64,000 nucleotides of DNA from Lathyrus oleraceus (taxonomy: Eukaryota; Streptophyta; Magnoliopsida; Fabales; Fabaceae): assembly GCF_024323335.1 (NCBI RefSeq), contig NC_066579.1, forward strand, positions 248,675,575 to 248,739,574, in the 5' to 3' direction. A model generated the notes under the pieces. That model was not told the DNA's origin and searched no databases. It saw only the letters and a list, made by a program, of their open reading frames with translations. Both the position numbers and the translations under genes were made by a program. Below, piece after piece: positions 21,216 through 32,621 of this stretch (positions are counted from its first letter, which is position 1; every line of letters begins with the position of its first letter).

Positions 21216-22718
21216 ATGGATTATGGACGAAGGAACACTAAGAAGTACAGTTTCTGATGTCCCGACTTGAAAGAGTTAAGGAAGCTAGCATCTTTTGTAT
21301 TAGATCACTTGGACTTCAAACAACGTCATGGGAAGCTTTTGTCCATCTTGTCTACTGGTGTGGTTGAAGGACTTTTGAGTGTGCTAGTGAAGTTCTATGA
21401 TCCTCTCTACCATTGTTTCACTTTCCGAGATTTTCAGCTCGTGCCTACCTTGGAGGAGTATTCTTATCTTTTGGGGATACCTGTTTCTAGTAGAGTGCCT
21501 TTTAGTGGATTGGAGGAGATTCCCCGATCTAATATTATTGCTAAAGCTCTTCACTTGAAAAAGTCTGAGATAGAGGCTCATTGAGTGAAGAAAGGAAGGT
21601 TATTTGGATTGCCATCTGTTTTCCTCATCAAGGAAGCTACTTCTCTTTCTCAAGTTGGTAGTATGGACGCTTTCGAAGCTATCTTTGTGTTCCTCATCTA
21701 CGGATTAGCTTTGTTCCCTAACATTGATGGTTTTGTTGATGTTAATGCCATTAGACTTTTCTTGATTGGGAATCATGTGCCTACTTTGTTGGGTGATATG
21801 TATTTCTCTTTGCATCTAAGGAATTCTAAAGGTGGTGGAACTATTGTCTGTTGCAGTCCTCTTCTGTACAAGTGGTTTATTTCGCACTTGCCTCAGACGC
21901 CTGCTTTTATGGAGAACAAACAATGTCCAAGGTGGTCTCAGAGACTTATGTCTCTCACTAATGATGATATAGTTTGGTATGATCCATGATTAAGCAGTTT
22001 GGAGATTATTGATAATTGTGGTGAATTCTCTAATGTGCCTCTCATTGGTACACAAGGGGGAATTAACTACAATCCTGCTTTGGCTCGTCGTCAACTTAGG
22101 TTCCCCTTGAGAGACAAACCTAATAACATGTTATTAGAAGGTCTTTTCTATCAAGAGGGTAAAGATCCCCAACATTTGAAGCAGAAGATTGTGCATGCTT
22201 GGCATAATATGCATAGGAAAGGAAGATCCGAGCTTGGTCCGCGCAACTGTGTAGCTTTGGAAGCTTACACTCTTTGGGTGAAGAAGAGAGATATGGAGTT
22301 GAAGATGCCTTATCCTTGTGAAATACCTATGTCTATGGTTGTGGTTCGGCCATTAACTCTCCCTAACCAAGATATAAAGGAGTTGGAAGACGCGCTCGCC
22401 AAGATGAAGCAAGAGAAGGATATGTGGGAAGAGCGCTTACGTGCTTTGAGCAAGAAGCATGAAGACTTGCAGTTGGAGTCTAAGGACAAAGATGCACTTA
22501 TCGAGCTACTTGAAGACCGAGTGACGAAGAGACAGAGAGAGCCAGAGGTTTCATCTTCTAGCATGCCTCAGCCTTCCGTTGCTTGGAAGAAGATTGTTGA
22601 TCAGCTTGTCCTCGAGAAGACTCAGATGAAGGCTTCTTTTGAGACCGAGATCCGTCACATTCGAAGGAAGTACGCACCTTCATCCAGATCTTCTAACATT
22701 GTTGTTAGGGATCCTTAG
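21216..22718 (+). pseudogene. Ogre ORF1 (extra protein before gag)
   Basis: Start at 21216 gives MDYGRRNTKKYSF, matching the minus-strand copy. In-frame TGA stops at 21255, 21582 and 21987 break it. The body has LVKFYDPLYHCFTF, PTLEEYSYLLGIP and AFEAIFVFLIYGLALFPNIDGFVDVNA, a layout resembling the plant mobile domain family (inference from motif order only). The end (about 22365-22540) is a charged coiled coil followed by a basic tail. ORF1 is known in Ogre; its function is not. It stands between the 5' UTR and gag. Confidence 0.85.
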
Positions 22719-22947
22719 GATGACTAGTCTCCTTTTCTCTTGTATCTTTTTATTTTGGTTTCTGAAATTGTACTCAGTGTAATCCTTCAAATTTATATAA
22801 ATAAAAAGAGATTTTTGGTCATATCAAATTGTTGCAATTTCCATTTAAATATTATATATTTGCAAATGATAAAGTAAGTTCCTTGAAAAATAAAAATATT
22901 CAAGCATTGCATTTCATGCATCATTTGCATAAGCAGGTTTTCGCCAG
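22719..22947 (+). other. Spacer between ORF1 and gag
   Basis: AT-rich, non-coding. Matches in position and partly in sequence (the TGCATAAGCAGGTTTT region) the spacer at 57461-57748. Confidence 0.65.
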
Positions 22948-23867
22948 ATGTCTGATTGGTGTTTCTTCTGTGCTTTAGCCACGCTGACTCATTGGTACAA
23001 TACCCGAGCCAATCATCAGAAAATCACGGAACATTTGGAGCAAGAGAACAGAGAGTCGAAGGATGAGATCGCCCGCCTGACCGCCATGATGGAGTCAGTT
23101 CTTGCTGCTCATAATCAAGCTTCTCCAACACCTGCAACTCCTCCTGCGAGGACTATCATTTCAGAGGTGACTACTTCCGGATTCCCATGGGGAATACCGC
23201 CCAACTTTGTGCCCGAAGGCTTTGCGCCAACATTTGCTTCCATGCCGGCATCTAGCCCGGTCACGTCCGTGTCACCTCCTGTTATGCATACTTTTCCTCG
23301 CGTAGAGGATACCATCTATCATTCCGAGCCGTCTGAGGGTCTGGATGTTTATGAGAAGATGGACGAGATGAAAGGTCAGTTTCTTGAGCTGCGTAGGGAA
23401 TTGAAGACGTCGAGAGGTAAAGATCTGTTTGGGAAGAGTGTTGTCAAGTTGTGTTTGGTGCCCAATGTCAAGATCCCAGTGAAGTTCAAAAGTGCCTGAC
23501 TTTGAAAAGTATAAAGGGAATACTTATTCGCTCAGTCATCTAGTGATGTATGCTCACAAGATGTCTACTCAAACCGACAATGATCAATTGCTTATTCACT
23601 ACTTCCAAGATAGTCTAACTGGTGTTGCACTCCGTTGGTACATGGGGTTGGATAGTGCAAGCATTCGTAATTTCAACGACTTGGGAGAGGCCTTTGTGAA
23701 GCAATACGAGTATAATGTGGACATGGCGTCAGATAGAGACCAGTTGAGGTCTATGTCTCAGAAAGACAAAGAAACATTTAAAGAATACCCGCAAAGATGG
23801 AAGGAGTTGGCTGCCTAGATCACTCCTCCGAAGGAGGAGAAAGAAATGACAAAAATCTTCTTGAAAG
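22948..23867 (+). pseudogene. Ogre gag, N-terminal part, truncated
   Basis: The coiled-coil start (LEQENRESKDEIARLTAMMESV) is followed by a proline-rich region, then capsid-like sequence (LIHYFQDSLTGVALRWYMGL). A one-base insertion at about 23488 shifts the frame between VKFK and VPDFEKYKG, and a TAG at 23816-23818 stands where a Gln is expected. After KIFLK the sequence switches to LTR at about 23868, so nucleocapsid, protease and pol are gone. Confidence 0.88.
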
Positions 23868-24670
23868 GGAATTCTGGGTTTCATTTGACATTCTTGTCTA
23901 TTGGATTGCTACCCATTTGGTCAGATCTTTTCAACTCTAAACTTTTATTTTTGTACATAGGATAGTCTCTTCATCTTCTCCCCATTTCTTTAATTTCAAA
24001 ATCTCTCCCTCCATTTTTCAAAATCTTCTTTGTGTGAACTACTTTTATTCTAAACTTAGATCACTTTTTGCAAAAAGATATAAACGTTGGCTTTACGCCA
24101 TTGCATTTTTAAACTTCTTTTCTTAAATCAAACTTGTAAATAGACTTAACTATACTTGACTTAAACTTTCAAAAGCCAAAAAGAACTAACTCATTCAAAC
24201 CATCTTTTAGACCTTTGTGTCTTTCAAACTTAATTTTGGTTAAAAACAATGCATCCACTTTGAAATTTGTATCACGAACTACGAGGTTTTGATCCCTCAT
24301 TTTTATGTTGGTACGTAGGCACAAGACCGAAGGTCTTGTCAAACACAAAAATATAATTAATGAATTCTTTTATCATCCCCCCACTCTATTTGTTTGTAAA
24401 CATCACTTTATACCAAGTACATATGCACAGAAAAAGGGCTCCCTAGGAGTACCTAGGACACTTTGGGTGCTAACACCTTCCCTCTGTGTAACCAACCCCC
24501 TTACCTGTAATCTTTGACTTTTTATTAGTTTTGATTTGAAAACTTCTTATTTTTGGGTTTTGTTCGTACTTTTTCCCTTTTCCCTTGGAAACAATAAAAG
24601 CGCGGTGGTGACTCTTGTTATTTGATATCTAGCTTGTCAATAGCTTGATGATCATGAATTTCCCGCTACA
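23868..24670 (+). mobile_element. Truncated Ogre LTR (3' end only)
   Basis: Matches about 9052-9825 with scattered substitutions and an extra stretch of about 38 bp near 23920-23955. It ends CCCGCTACA. It follows directly on gag, so a deletion removed the rest of the element and most of this LTR. Confidence 0.88.
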
Positions 24671-24829
24671 GTCACTTTTGTGTGAAATGCTTAGCTTTAT
24701 TTTGATTTAATGAGTATGATGGTTGGTTTATCAGTGTTCACTATTTATCTTCTTTTTCTCTCGCTTAAAGAACTCGAATCAAAGTGTTAGATCCCTATAC
24801 ATGTTTGAACATGTCATTACATACATTGC
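24671..24829 (+). other. Leader-like sequence after the truncated LTR
   Basis: CACTTTTGTGTGAA resembles the 5' UTR just past the primer site at 9880, but the primer site itself is missing. It may be the damaged 5' UTR of the next remnant. No gene seen. Confidence 0.45.
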
Positions 24830-26589
24830 ATGCACTCACACATTCATATCCCAGACATAACAGGTTTTATGGCCGGTCTTCTTATCTTGACTTTGCTTTT
24901 CTTAGTAGAGATTGCAAATCCAACTTTCCACCAGTATTCCACTAGAAGCAACCAGCGTCAACAGATGGAGCATATTCAGTCCGATCTTGCAGAAATGAGG
25001 ACTAAGGTAGACACCATAATGGCGCAGTTTATGGAGGTTATCATCAACTTGGCTCGTGGTCAATAGGAGTTAAGGGCTCTTATGGAGAGACCTCGTGTAG
25101 TTCAGAATGAGAATGATCATCCCGAACTTATGTTTGGAGATATTTCTGTGGGGCAGCCTCATCCCTATACCACTGTGAACTTCTCTAATCAACATGTTAA
25201 TAATTATCAGAGTGTCACCCATAATCAAGGTATGCATGGAAACCAAGGCCATTTTCCACCACCTCGGCCATTTAATCATGGACCACATCTTATTGTTGGA
25301 GAGATGTTAGGGCATCCAAATGGGAGGGGGAATTCTCATGTACAAGAATTGGATATGGATCGTAATGAAGACATGTATTCTATGCACAACCGTGATTTAG
25401 GTTTTTTTGCTAAAGACAAGAAGTATCGCATGCTGGAAGAGAGATTAAAAGCAGTAGACAACCAAGGAGTTTTAGGGATGAATGTTAATTACCTAGGGCT
25501 GGTACCAAGAGTCAGGGTTCCACCAAAGTTCAAAGTTCCTGTTCTTGAAAAAGACAACGGCACAACATGTCCTAAAACTCACGTGAGAGCTTACTACCGC
25601 AAGATGTTTGTGTATCCGGAAGATGAAAGGTTGTTGATGCATTTCTTCCAGTACAACCTGTCTAGGGTATCCCTAGAGTGGTATATGCATTTGGAAAGAA
25701 CCTATATCCAAAATTTGATAGATTTGGTAGAGTAATTTGTGAGGAATTATCAATACAACATCTACATGGCTCCTAGTAGGACCCAGCTGCAAAGCCTGAC
25801 CTAGGGCCCGAATGAGTCCTTCAAAGAGTACGCTCAAAAATGGCGTGAACTAGCTGCTTAAGTTTAACCTCCGATGAAGGAGAGAGACCTTGTTGATATG
25901 TTCATGGTTACTCTACAAGATCCATATTATGATAGAATGGTGGGAAGTACCTTCGTTGGGTTTTCTGAGTTGCTAATGGCAGGAGAGAGAATTGAAGTTT
26001 GTCTGAAGATGGGCAAAATCCAGTCTGCTAGTGCTGGTAGTTCGGCAGGCGAAAGTGGTAAGAAACCAATCAGTGGGTATCCTAAGAAGAAATAAAATGA
26101 GTCTAGTGTAGTATACGATCAGAGGGGTCTAGGAATAATTCAAACACAACAAACACAAGTGAATGTTGTGACTATATTGATCGCTGCAGCTCCTCAACCA
26201 CAACAACCCCATTATCAGCAACAACAAAATGCTCCTCGCCGTAACTATAATCAGTAGAGATAACCCAGACTTGAGAAGGTGTTTGATCCTATTCATATGT
26301 CTTACTCTCAAGTACTTCAGCATGTACTTCAACTCAAGTTGGTTAATTTGAGGAATATGCCAACTCCTCTCGAGAGGCTTCCTGCAAATTTCAATCCTAA
26401 TGCTCGATGCGAATTTCATTCCGATAGTGTAGGTCATGATGTGGAAAATTGTTTGGCGCTTAAGTATGCAGTGCAGAATTTGTTTGATTCAAAGGCCATC
26501 TAGTTCACCCCAGATAATGGACCCAATGTTATCCAGAATTCGATGCTTGCTCATAATGGACCAACTGTTAATATCATTGAAGACGAATA
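24830..26589 (+). pseudogene. Tat/Ogre-like gag, old and broken
   Basis: A short hydrophobic start, coiled coil (QQMEHIQSDLAEMRTKVDTIM), capsid region (LLMHFFQYNLSRVSLEWYMHLE), and nucleocapsid motif C-x2-H...GH-x4-C in CEFHSDSVGHDVENC (about 26407-26452). Stops interrupt it at 25064, 25733, 25802, 25859, 26093, 26255, 26501 and 26588 or nearby, most where the Ogre copies have Gln. Sequence is clearly different from the Ogre gag in this window, so this is another Tat/Ogre family. No ORF1 precedes it here. Confidence 0.85.
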
Positions 26590-28260
26590 AAGTTTGAATT
26601 TGATCAGGGATGTGAATTAAGGAATATTTGATTAAGAATGATGTTTATCCCGGTTGTGTTCTCGAATGTTGCAAATGCAAGAGTCGGCCAGAAGGTTGTG
26701 TTGATCTGAAAGTAGGAATCCATAGTTTGATTACCGAAGGGTTTTTACAGTTTGGCAGAATTGTGAAGGATAAAAAGATTGAAGAAACATATGTTATAGT
26801 GATCTCTATCCCATATACTCAGATTAATATTCCAGCTCCGGCTAGACCAGCTCCCTTGACTATTACTTTTCCTGGTCTTATTCCATATTCCAATGAGAAG
26901 GTTGTGCCATGGCATTACATTTCCGATGTTTACTATCATGGAGTGAAGCAAGTGGATAAGCCTTATGAAGAGAAGCCGTGCGTGGATGACATTTTGAGTG
27001 TTGGTAATCTGTCTGGTACAGGAAGAACTACAAGAAGTGGTAGGGTCTTCCCTTCACCAAGTACACAAGATAATGTTGATGCCTTGGTAAAAGCTAAGGG
27101 TAAACAAGTGATGGTGGATAACTAGGAACTTGTGTAAGTTAATGTTCCTCAGCAAAGTGCAGCGCCCAGTGCTTCTTCCTCCTAAGAGGTTGAAGAGTTG
27201 TTGAGGATAATCAGAAAGAGTGATTATGAAGTGGTGGATCAATTAAGTCAGACACCGTCCAAGATTTCAATTTTGTCTTTGTTATTATGTTCCAAGACTC
27301 ATAGGAATGATCTCGTGAAGTTGTTGAGTTATGCTTTTGTTCCTCAAGATATTACAGTCAATCAGTTAGAAGGGGTTATGGCTAGTATATCAGCGGATAA
27401 TGGTTTGGGCTTCATAGATTGTGGTCTCCCGCCTGAAGGGAGAAACCATAACAAAGCTCTACACATTTCCATGGAATGTTAAGGTACTACTTTATCCCGT
27501 GTGCTGGTGGACATTGGGTCATCTCTGAATGTGCTACCAAAGTCAGCTTTAATGAAGATAGATTATGCGGGTGTTGAATTACGCCTGAGTGACTTGATAG
27601 TAAAGGCTTTTGATGGATCCCAAAGAGCAGTGTTTAGTGAAGTGGATTTACCTATCAAAATTGGACCTCAGGTGTTCGGTACAAATTTATTTGTCATGGA
27701 TATACAATCGGCTTATTGTTGTTTGCTTGGCCGACCCTAGATTCATAGGGCATGGGTTGTAACATCTACATTGCATCAGAAGATGAAGTTCCCAGTGGGT
27801 GGTAAGATTATTACTGTTTATGGAGAAGAAGAGTATATGTTTAGTCATTTGGCGTCTTTCCGTTATGTGGAGGTTTAAAGAGAGTTCCATGAGACCTTTT
27901 CAGGCTTTCGAATCTGTTCAAGTAATCAAGGCTCCTCATTCTAAGGAGAAGAAGCCTGCAGTTTCCATGTCATCTCTGAACGATGCAAAAGCGGTTGTTG
28001 AAGCTGGTCACCCCGAAGGTTGGGGTCGTGTGCCGGATCTTCCTCCCAAATTTGACAAGTTAGGTCTCGGTTTCAGTCCCACCGGTCAATGTTCAGCTCC
28101 CAGAGCTCCAAATGCTTCCACTCGGTGAAGTTTTCAAGTGTTGGTTTTGTCAAGGATGGTCAAGCTAATTTTGTTGGTGACGACGTAGACATTGATTATG
28201 ATATTGACAACTCGATATATCCAAGTGTTCCAAGGGAGGAGCTCGACAATTGAACTTCTA
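26590..28260 (+). pseudogene. Gag-pro linker and aspartic protease remnant
   Basis: Frames 26628-27125, 27198-27482 and 27501-27740 give the linker (ending in RTTRSGRVFP) and protease with VLVDIGSSLNVLPKSAL, flap-side AFDGSQRAV and CLLGRP. The catalytic triad reads D-I-G, not D-T-G or D-S-G. Stops lie at 27123, 27481 and 27738 or nearby. The tail NSIYPSVPREELDN then TGA (about 28252) corresponds to the mini-gag tail VYPTIGDRLDNW, so a Trp codon has been lost. Confidence 0.82.
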
Positions 28261-28540
28261 AGGATATCACCCAAGTCACACTCAATTAGCAATAAATTTC
28301 TGTTTTTGTTTCTTTATCATGCAAAAATTCCTACGCTCTGCCCAAGGCGTAGTGAATCATGTAGGACCACTATGTTTTATTTGCAATTTTTATCATTAAA
28401 TAAAGGATGTTTTGCATACAAATATTTTTCTCTCTATCTTTCTTTCTTTTTTTTTAAATGGCAATGTTTATTTTCATCACACATTCCTAAAAAACATGAA
28501 AACATCATTAATGCAAATCCACATCCACCCCAGATTCTAT
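28261..28540 (+). other. Intron-like spacer between protease and RT
   Basis: T-rich, all frames closed, in the position where Ogre transcripts are known to be spliced. No clean splice pair could be assigned. Confidence 0.5.
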
Positions 28541-30835
28541 TAATAACGATTCTTCTATCGCTCATTATGACTTTGATAATCCGAGCTACCAACCTGAAGA
28601 AGAAAGTGAGGAAGATTGTGAACTCCCTGAAGAGTTAGCAAGGCTATTGAGGTCAGAAGAAAAGGTCATCCAGCTGCATCAAGAGTCGATTGAGGTTGTG
28701 AATCTCAGAATGGAAAATAAGCTGAAAGAGGTCGAGATAGAGGTCATTTTAGAGGAAAGTGTGAAGACCAAATTGGTAGAGATGTTGCAAGAATTTGTTG
28801 ATATCTTTGCTTGGTATTATAAACACATGCTTGGGCTTGATACATATATTATGGTGCAAAGGCTACCTTTGAAAGAAGAGTGTCCCCCTGTCAAGCAGAA
28901 GCTTCGAAAGACGCACCCAGATATGTCCAAGAAGATCAAAGATGAGGTTTAAAAGCAATTTGACACAGGTTTTCTGGTTGTTACTTCTTACCCTCCGTGG
29001 GTGGCTAATATTGTTCTTATGCCTAAGAAGGATGGGAAGGTAAGGATATGTGTTGATTATCGAGATTTGAAAAGAGCAAGTCCCAAGGATGATTTCCCGC
29101 TTCTTCATATTGATGTATTGGTGGATAACACTGCACAAGTCTCGGTGTTTTCTTTTATGGATGGGTTCCCAGGTTACAATCAGATCAAAATGGCTCCGGA
29201 AGATATGGAGAAGACCACATTTATCACGCATTATGGAACCTTTTGCTACAAGGTAATGTCTTTCGGTTTGAAGAACGATGGGGCAACCTACCAGCGCTCT
29301 ATGGTAACTCTCTTTCATGACATGATCCATAAAGAGATTGAGTGTTATGTGGATGATTTGATTGCAAAGTCCCATATGGAGGAAGAACATCTAATCAACT
29401 TGCATAAATTAGTTGAAAGACATAGGAAGTTCAGACTGAGGTTGAATCCCAACAAATGTACTTTTGGGGTAAGATCTGGTAAATTACCTGGCTTTCTGAT
29501 AAGTGAAAGAGGAATTGAGGTTGATCCTGTAAAGATAAAAGCAATTCAAGAGATTCCTGAACCAAAGATAGAAAAAGAAGTACGTGGTTTCTTAGGGTGA
29601 TTGAACTACATTTCTAGATTCATTTCCAATCTAACAGCCACTTGTGGACCAATGTTCTAGTTATTGAGAAAAGATCAGGCTGTCAGGTGGAATGAAAATT
29701 GTCAAGAAGCATTTGAAAGGATAAAAGAATACTTGCAAGAACCTCCAATACTTATGCCTCCAGTGGAAGGAATACCATTAATCATGTACCTCATTGTCCT
29801 TAATGAGTCAATGGGGTGTGTATTAGGCCAACATGACGAGTCTGGCCGAAAAGAGCAAGCAATATACTACCTGAGCAAAAAGTTTACCAATTGTGAAATC
29901 AAATATTCATTGCTCGAGAAAACTTGTTACGCTCCGGCATGGGCTGCTCGCCGACTGAGATAGTATATGTTAACCCACACTACCTTGTTGATCTCAAAGA
30001 TGGACCCAATAAAGTATCTTTTTGAAAAGCCTGCTCTCACGGGAAGGGTTTCCCGTTGGCAAATAATTTTAACAGAGTATGATATTCAATATACGACTCA
30101 AAAAGCCATCAAGAGTAGTATAGTTGTTGATTACTTGGCTCATCAACCTATAGAGGATTATCAACCAATGAAGTTTGAATTTCCTGATGAAGATGTGTTG
30201 TTTCTCAAAGAATATTATAATAGACTAGACCCAAATGAAGGACAGAATCGGGATCATGATGGACGCTCGTGTTCGACGGTGCTTCAAATGCTTTGGGAAA
30301 TGGTGTTGGAGTTGTCATTACATCTCCCACGAGTTTTCATATTCCTTTCACTGCCATAATCTATTTTGATTGCACAAATAACATGGTGAAATATGAAGCT
30401 TGCATCCATGGAATTGAAGCATCTATTGACTTGAGAATCAAATATCTGAAGGTGTATGGGGACTCAAATCTGGTTATCAGTCAAATCAAAGGAGTGTGGG
30501 AGATAAGACATCTGAATCTGATTTTGTATCGGGAGCATGTATTGAAATTGATTCCATATTTTGAGGAGATCACATTTGACCATATCTCGAGGGAAAAGAA
30601 CACTTAACAGATGCATTGGCTACTCTAGCATCCATGTTTAAAGTTAAATGGGAAAGTGAGGCCCCCTCCATCAGCATTATGAGGTTGGGTGAGCAAGCAT
30701 TTTGCTATGCTAATGTGAAGTGAAAGATGATAAGCCTTGGTTCTATGATATCAAAAGATACCTTGAGAAACAAGAGTATCCGGAGGATGCATCTATCAAA
30801 TTCAACTAGGGAAGAAAAGAACTTCAACACATGAG
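28541..30835 (+). pseudogene. RT, RNase H and archaeal-type RNase H remnant
   Basis: After an acidic linker (YDFDNPSYQPEEES, about 28566) come RT (28860-29600) with PKKDGKVRICVDYRDL, SFMDGFPGYNQI and YVDD at about 29345-29356, RNase H (29610-30110), and the second RNase H (30265-30640; FDGASNALGNGVG, YGDSNLVISQIKG). Stops or shifts at about 28950, 29598, 29658, 29961, 30256 and 30604. The frame fades at YPEDASIKFN and ends near 30835, where the sequence turns into an inverted 3' UTR. Integrase is absent. Confidence 0.9.
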
Positions 30836-30840
30836 TAACA

Positions 30841-31700
30841 AAAGTATATTATCCACTACCGGTTACTGGGTAAGGAGATAACAAAATCTGTCAGAGAGGA
30901 TATCCGTTACCGGTTAGGGTAAACATATCAAGGATGACTCGCTGAGGGCAGCCAGGAGGTGTATTCATTACCAGTTATTGGGTAAGAATAAACTGTTGGG
31001 GAAAAGCCAAAATAGGATTTACAACCACTGGCAACTAGGCAAAAGACCAAAGAAAGAGAATATTCGTCACTTGTTAAAGTGAACATATCAAGGATAGACT
31101 CAAAAGGAAGAATATCTGTCATCAGTTAAGATGAACATATCAAGGATAGACTGCCAGAAAAAGTAGGAGTTACATCTATCAATTACTGGATAGAATACCG
31201 AAAAGAGGATATCCGTCGTCGGTTAGGATGAACATATCAAGGATAGAATCTGAGGGGAGAAATAGGAATTACATCTATCAGTTACTGGATAGAAAACCAA
31301 AAGAGAGAATATCCGTCATCGGTTAAAGTGAACATATCAAGGATAGACTCCGCAAGGGGAAGCAGGATTTACAACTACCGGTTACTGGGCAGAAGACCAC
31401 AAATAGGAGGAAATCCGTCATCGGTTAGGATGAACATATCAAGGATTAACCCTCTGGGGGAAAGAAATAGGGATTACAACTATCTTTTACTGGGTAGAAT
31501 ACCAAAGAGAGAGAATATCAGTCATCAGTTAGGATGAACATATCAAGGATAGACTCCCTGGGGAAACATGAGAACAAATCCGCTGGGGAAAAAAATTACT
31601 CTTGTCGGGCATTGGGCAAATGTAAAATACTCACAAATTAAGAAGATTATTACCAACGATTGGGTAATAGACTCCTAGGGGACCAAAAGCATCTATCTAG
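30841..31700 (-). repeat. Ogre 3' UTR hairpin array (type A), inverted fragment
   Basis: Same array type as 3691-4665, read on the minus strand. Good examples on the plus strand: TATTC-A-TTACC around AGTTATTG with GGTAA-GAATA (30962-30990, ten pairs and one bulged A), TCTATC/GATAGA (31175-31194), TATTACC/GGTAATA (31648-31669), and the six-nt-loop form TCACT/AGTGA (31067-31082). Confidence 0.85.
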
Positions 31701-32616
31701 GTAAGAGCTAGAAAGAAACGGTCAATTAAAGACTCAACCCAATGAGGATATAGCTCAAGGGGAGTGGTTCCGTCCAGATAATCAACTAGGGAGGAAACTG
31801 AAATAATCATCCCCAAGGAAATAACTCAGTGGGGAATGAGAAAGGACAAATTCTTTCTGCTTAGGGGGTGCTGACACTCTACTATTGAAATAGGACAGAC
31901 ACACTGGATCTGCGGGGGGAAAATGATTCCACCATAGCAAAGGATAATGAAATAATGAATCACAAAGTGCAAATAATAATGCAATAATGAAATCTATGGA
32001 TGTATATGTATATGTATATATGATGATTATGCTGACAAAATGATCACAGAGGATACAACTGTTGTTGGTCTGAATCATCAATACAACACTCGGCCAATCT
32101 TAACAGGAGGGAACCAACTAGAGAAAGAGATGTAAAGGATGATCGTGTATCACCCATCTCAAAGGCTCAACCCTGTCTGAGGAAGAGAACAAGATTTGCT
32201 GAGAAAATATGTCACTAACTCTGCGGGGAATTTTAGGTCAACACCACATCAAATAGGAGACAACCCTACAAAGGATCCAACATACTACTCTAGAATCCGT
32301 GCTGAATGAGATCTGCTAGAGACTTTAGGGGAAACAAAAAATTTGCGCTGGATCTATGCGAGTTGCTGAGACAACGTCCCTACAACTCGAGGGAAAGTTA
32401 ACAAAAATCAACTGGAGATGCTGAAACGCTGCTGGGAAAACACAAAGCTCATTCCAACTGCTTGGGGAAAACCAATAATAATTCTCATGTTAGGGCTTAC
32501 CTGTCCTCAGGTCGATGTTGATATTCCTTAAATGAAATCAATTTCTTTTTAAAGTAACTGCTTTTATTATTTAAGAAAACATGATTTTGACTTAAACATT
32601 CAATTTCAAAATGATC
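31701..32616 (-). other. Ogre 3' UTR fragment, pol-proximal part
   Basis: Non-coding, rich in CTCTGCGGGGA-like motifs on the plus strand (for example 32218-32229). Ends at ATCAT (32617-32621), the probable target site of the next element. Confidence 0.7.
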
Positions 32617-32621
32617 ATCAT

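Noticed and set aside
28192..28638. 148-codon frame that could be a small host gene
   Set aside because: It covers the intron-like spacer and the out-of-frame pre-RT linker; composition is T-rich and no domain is visible.
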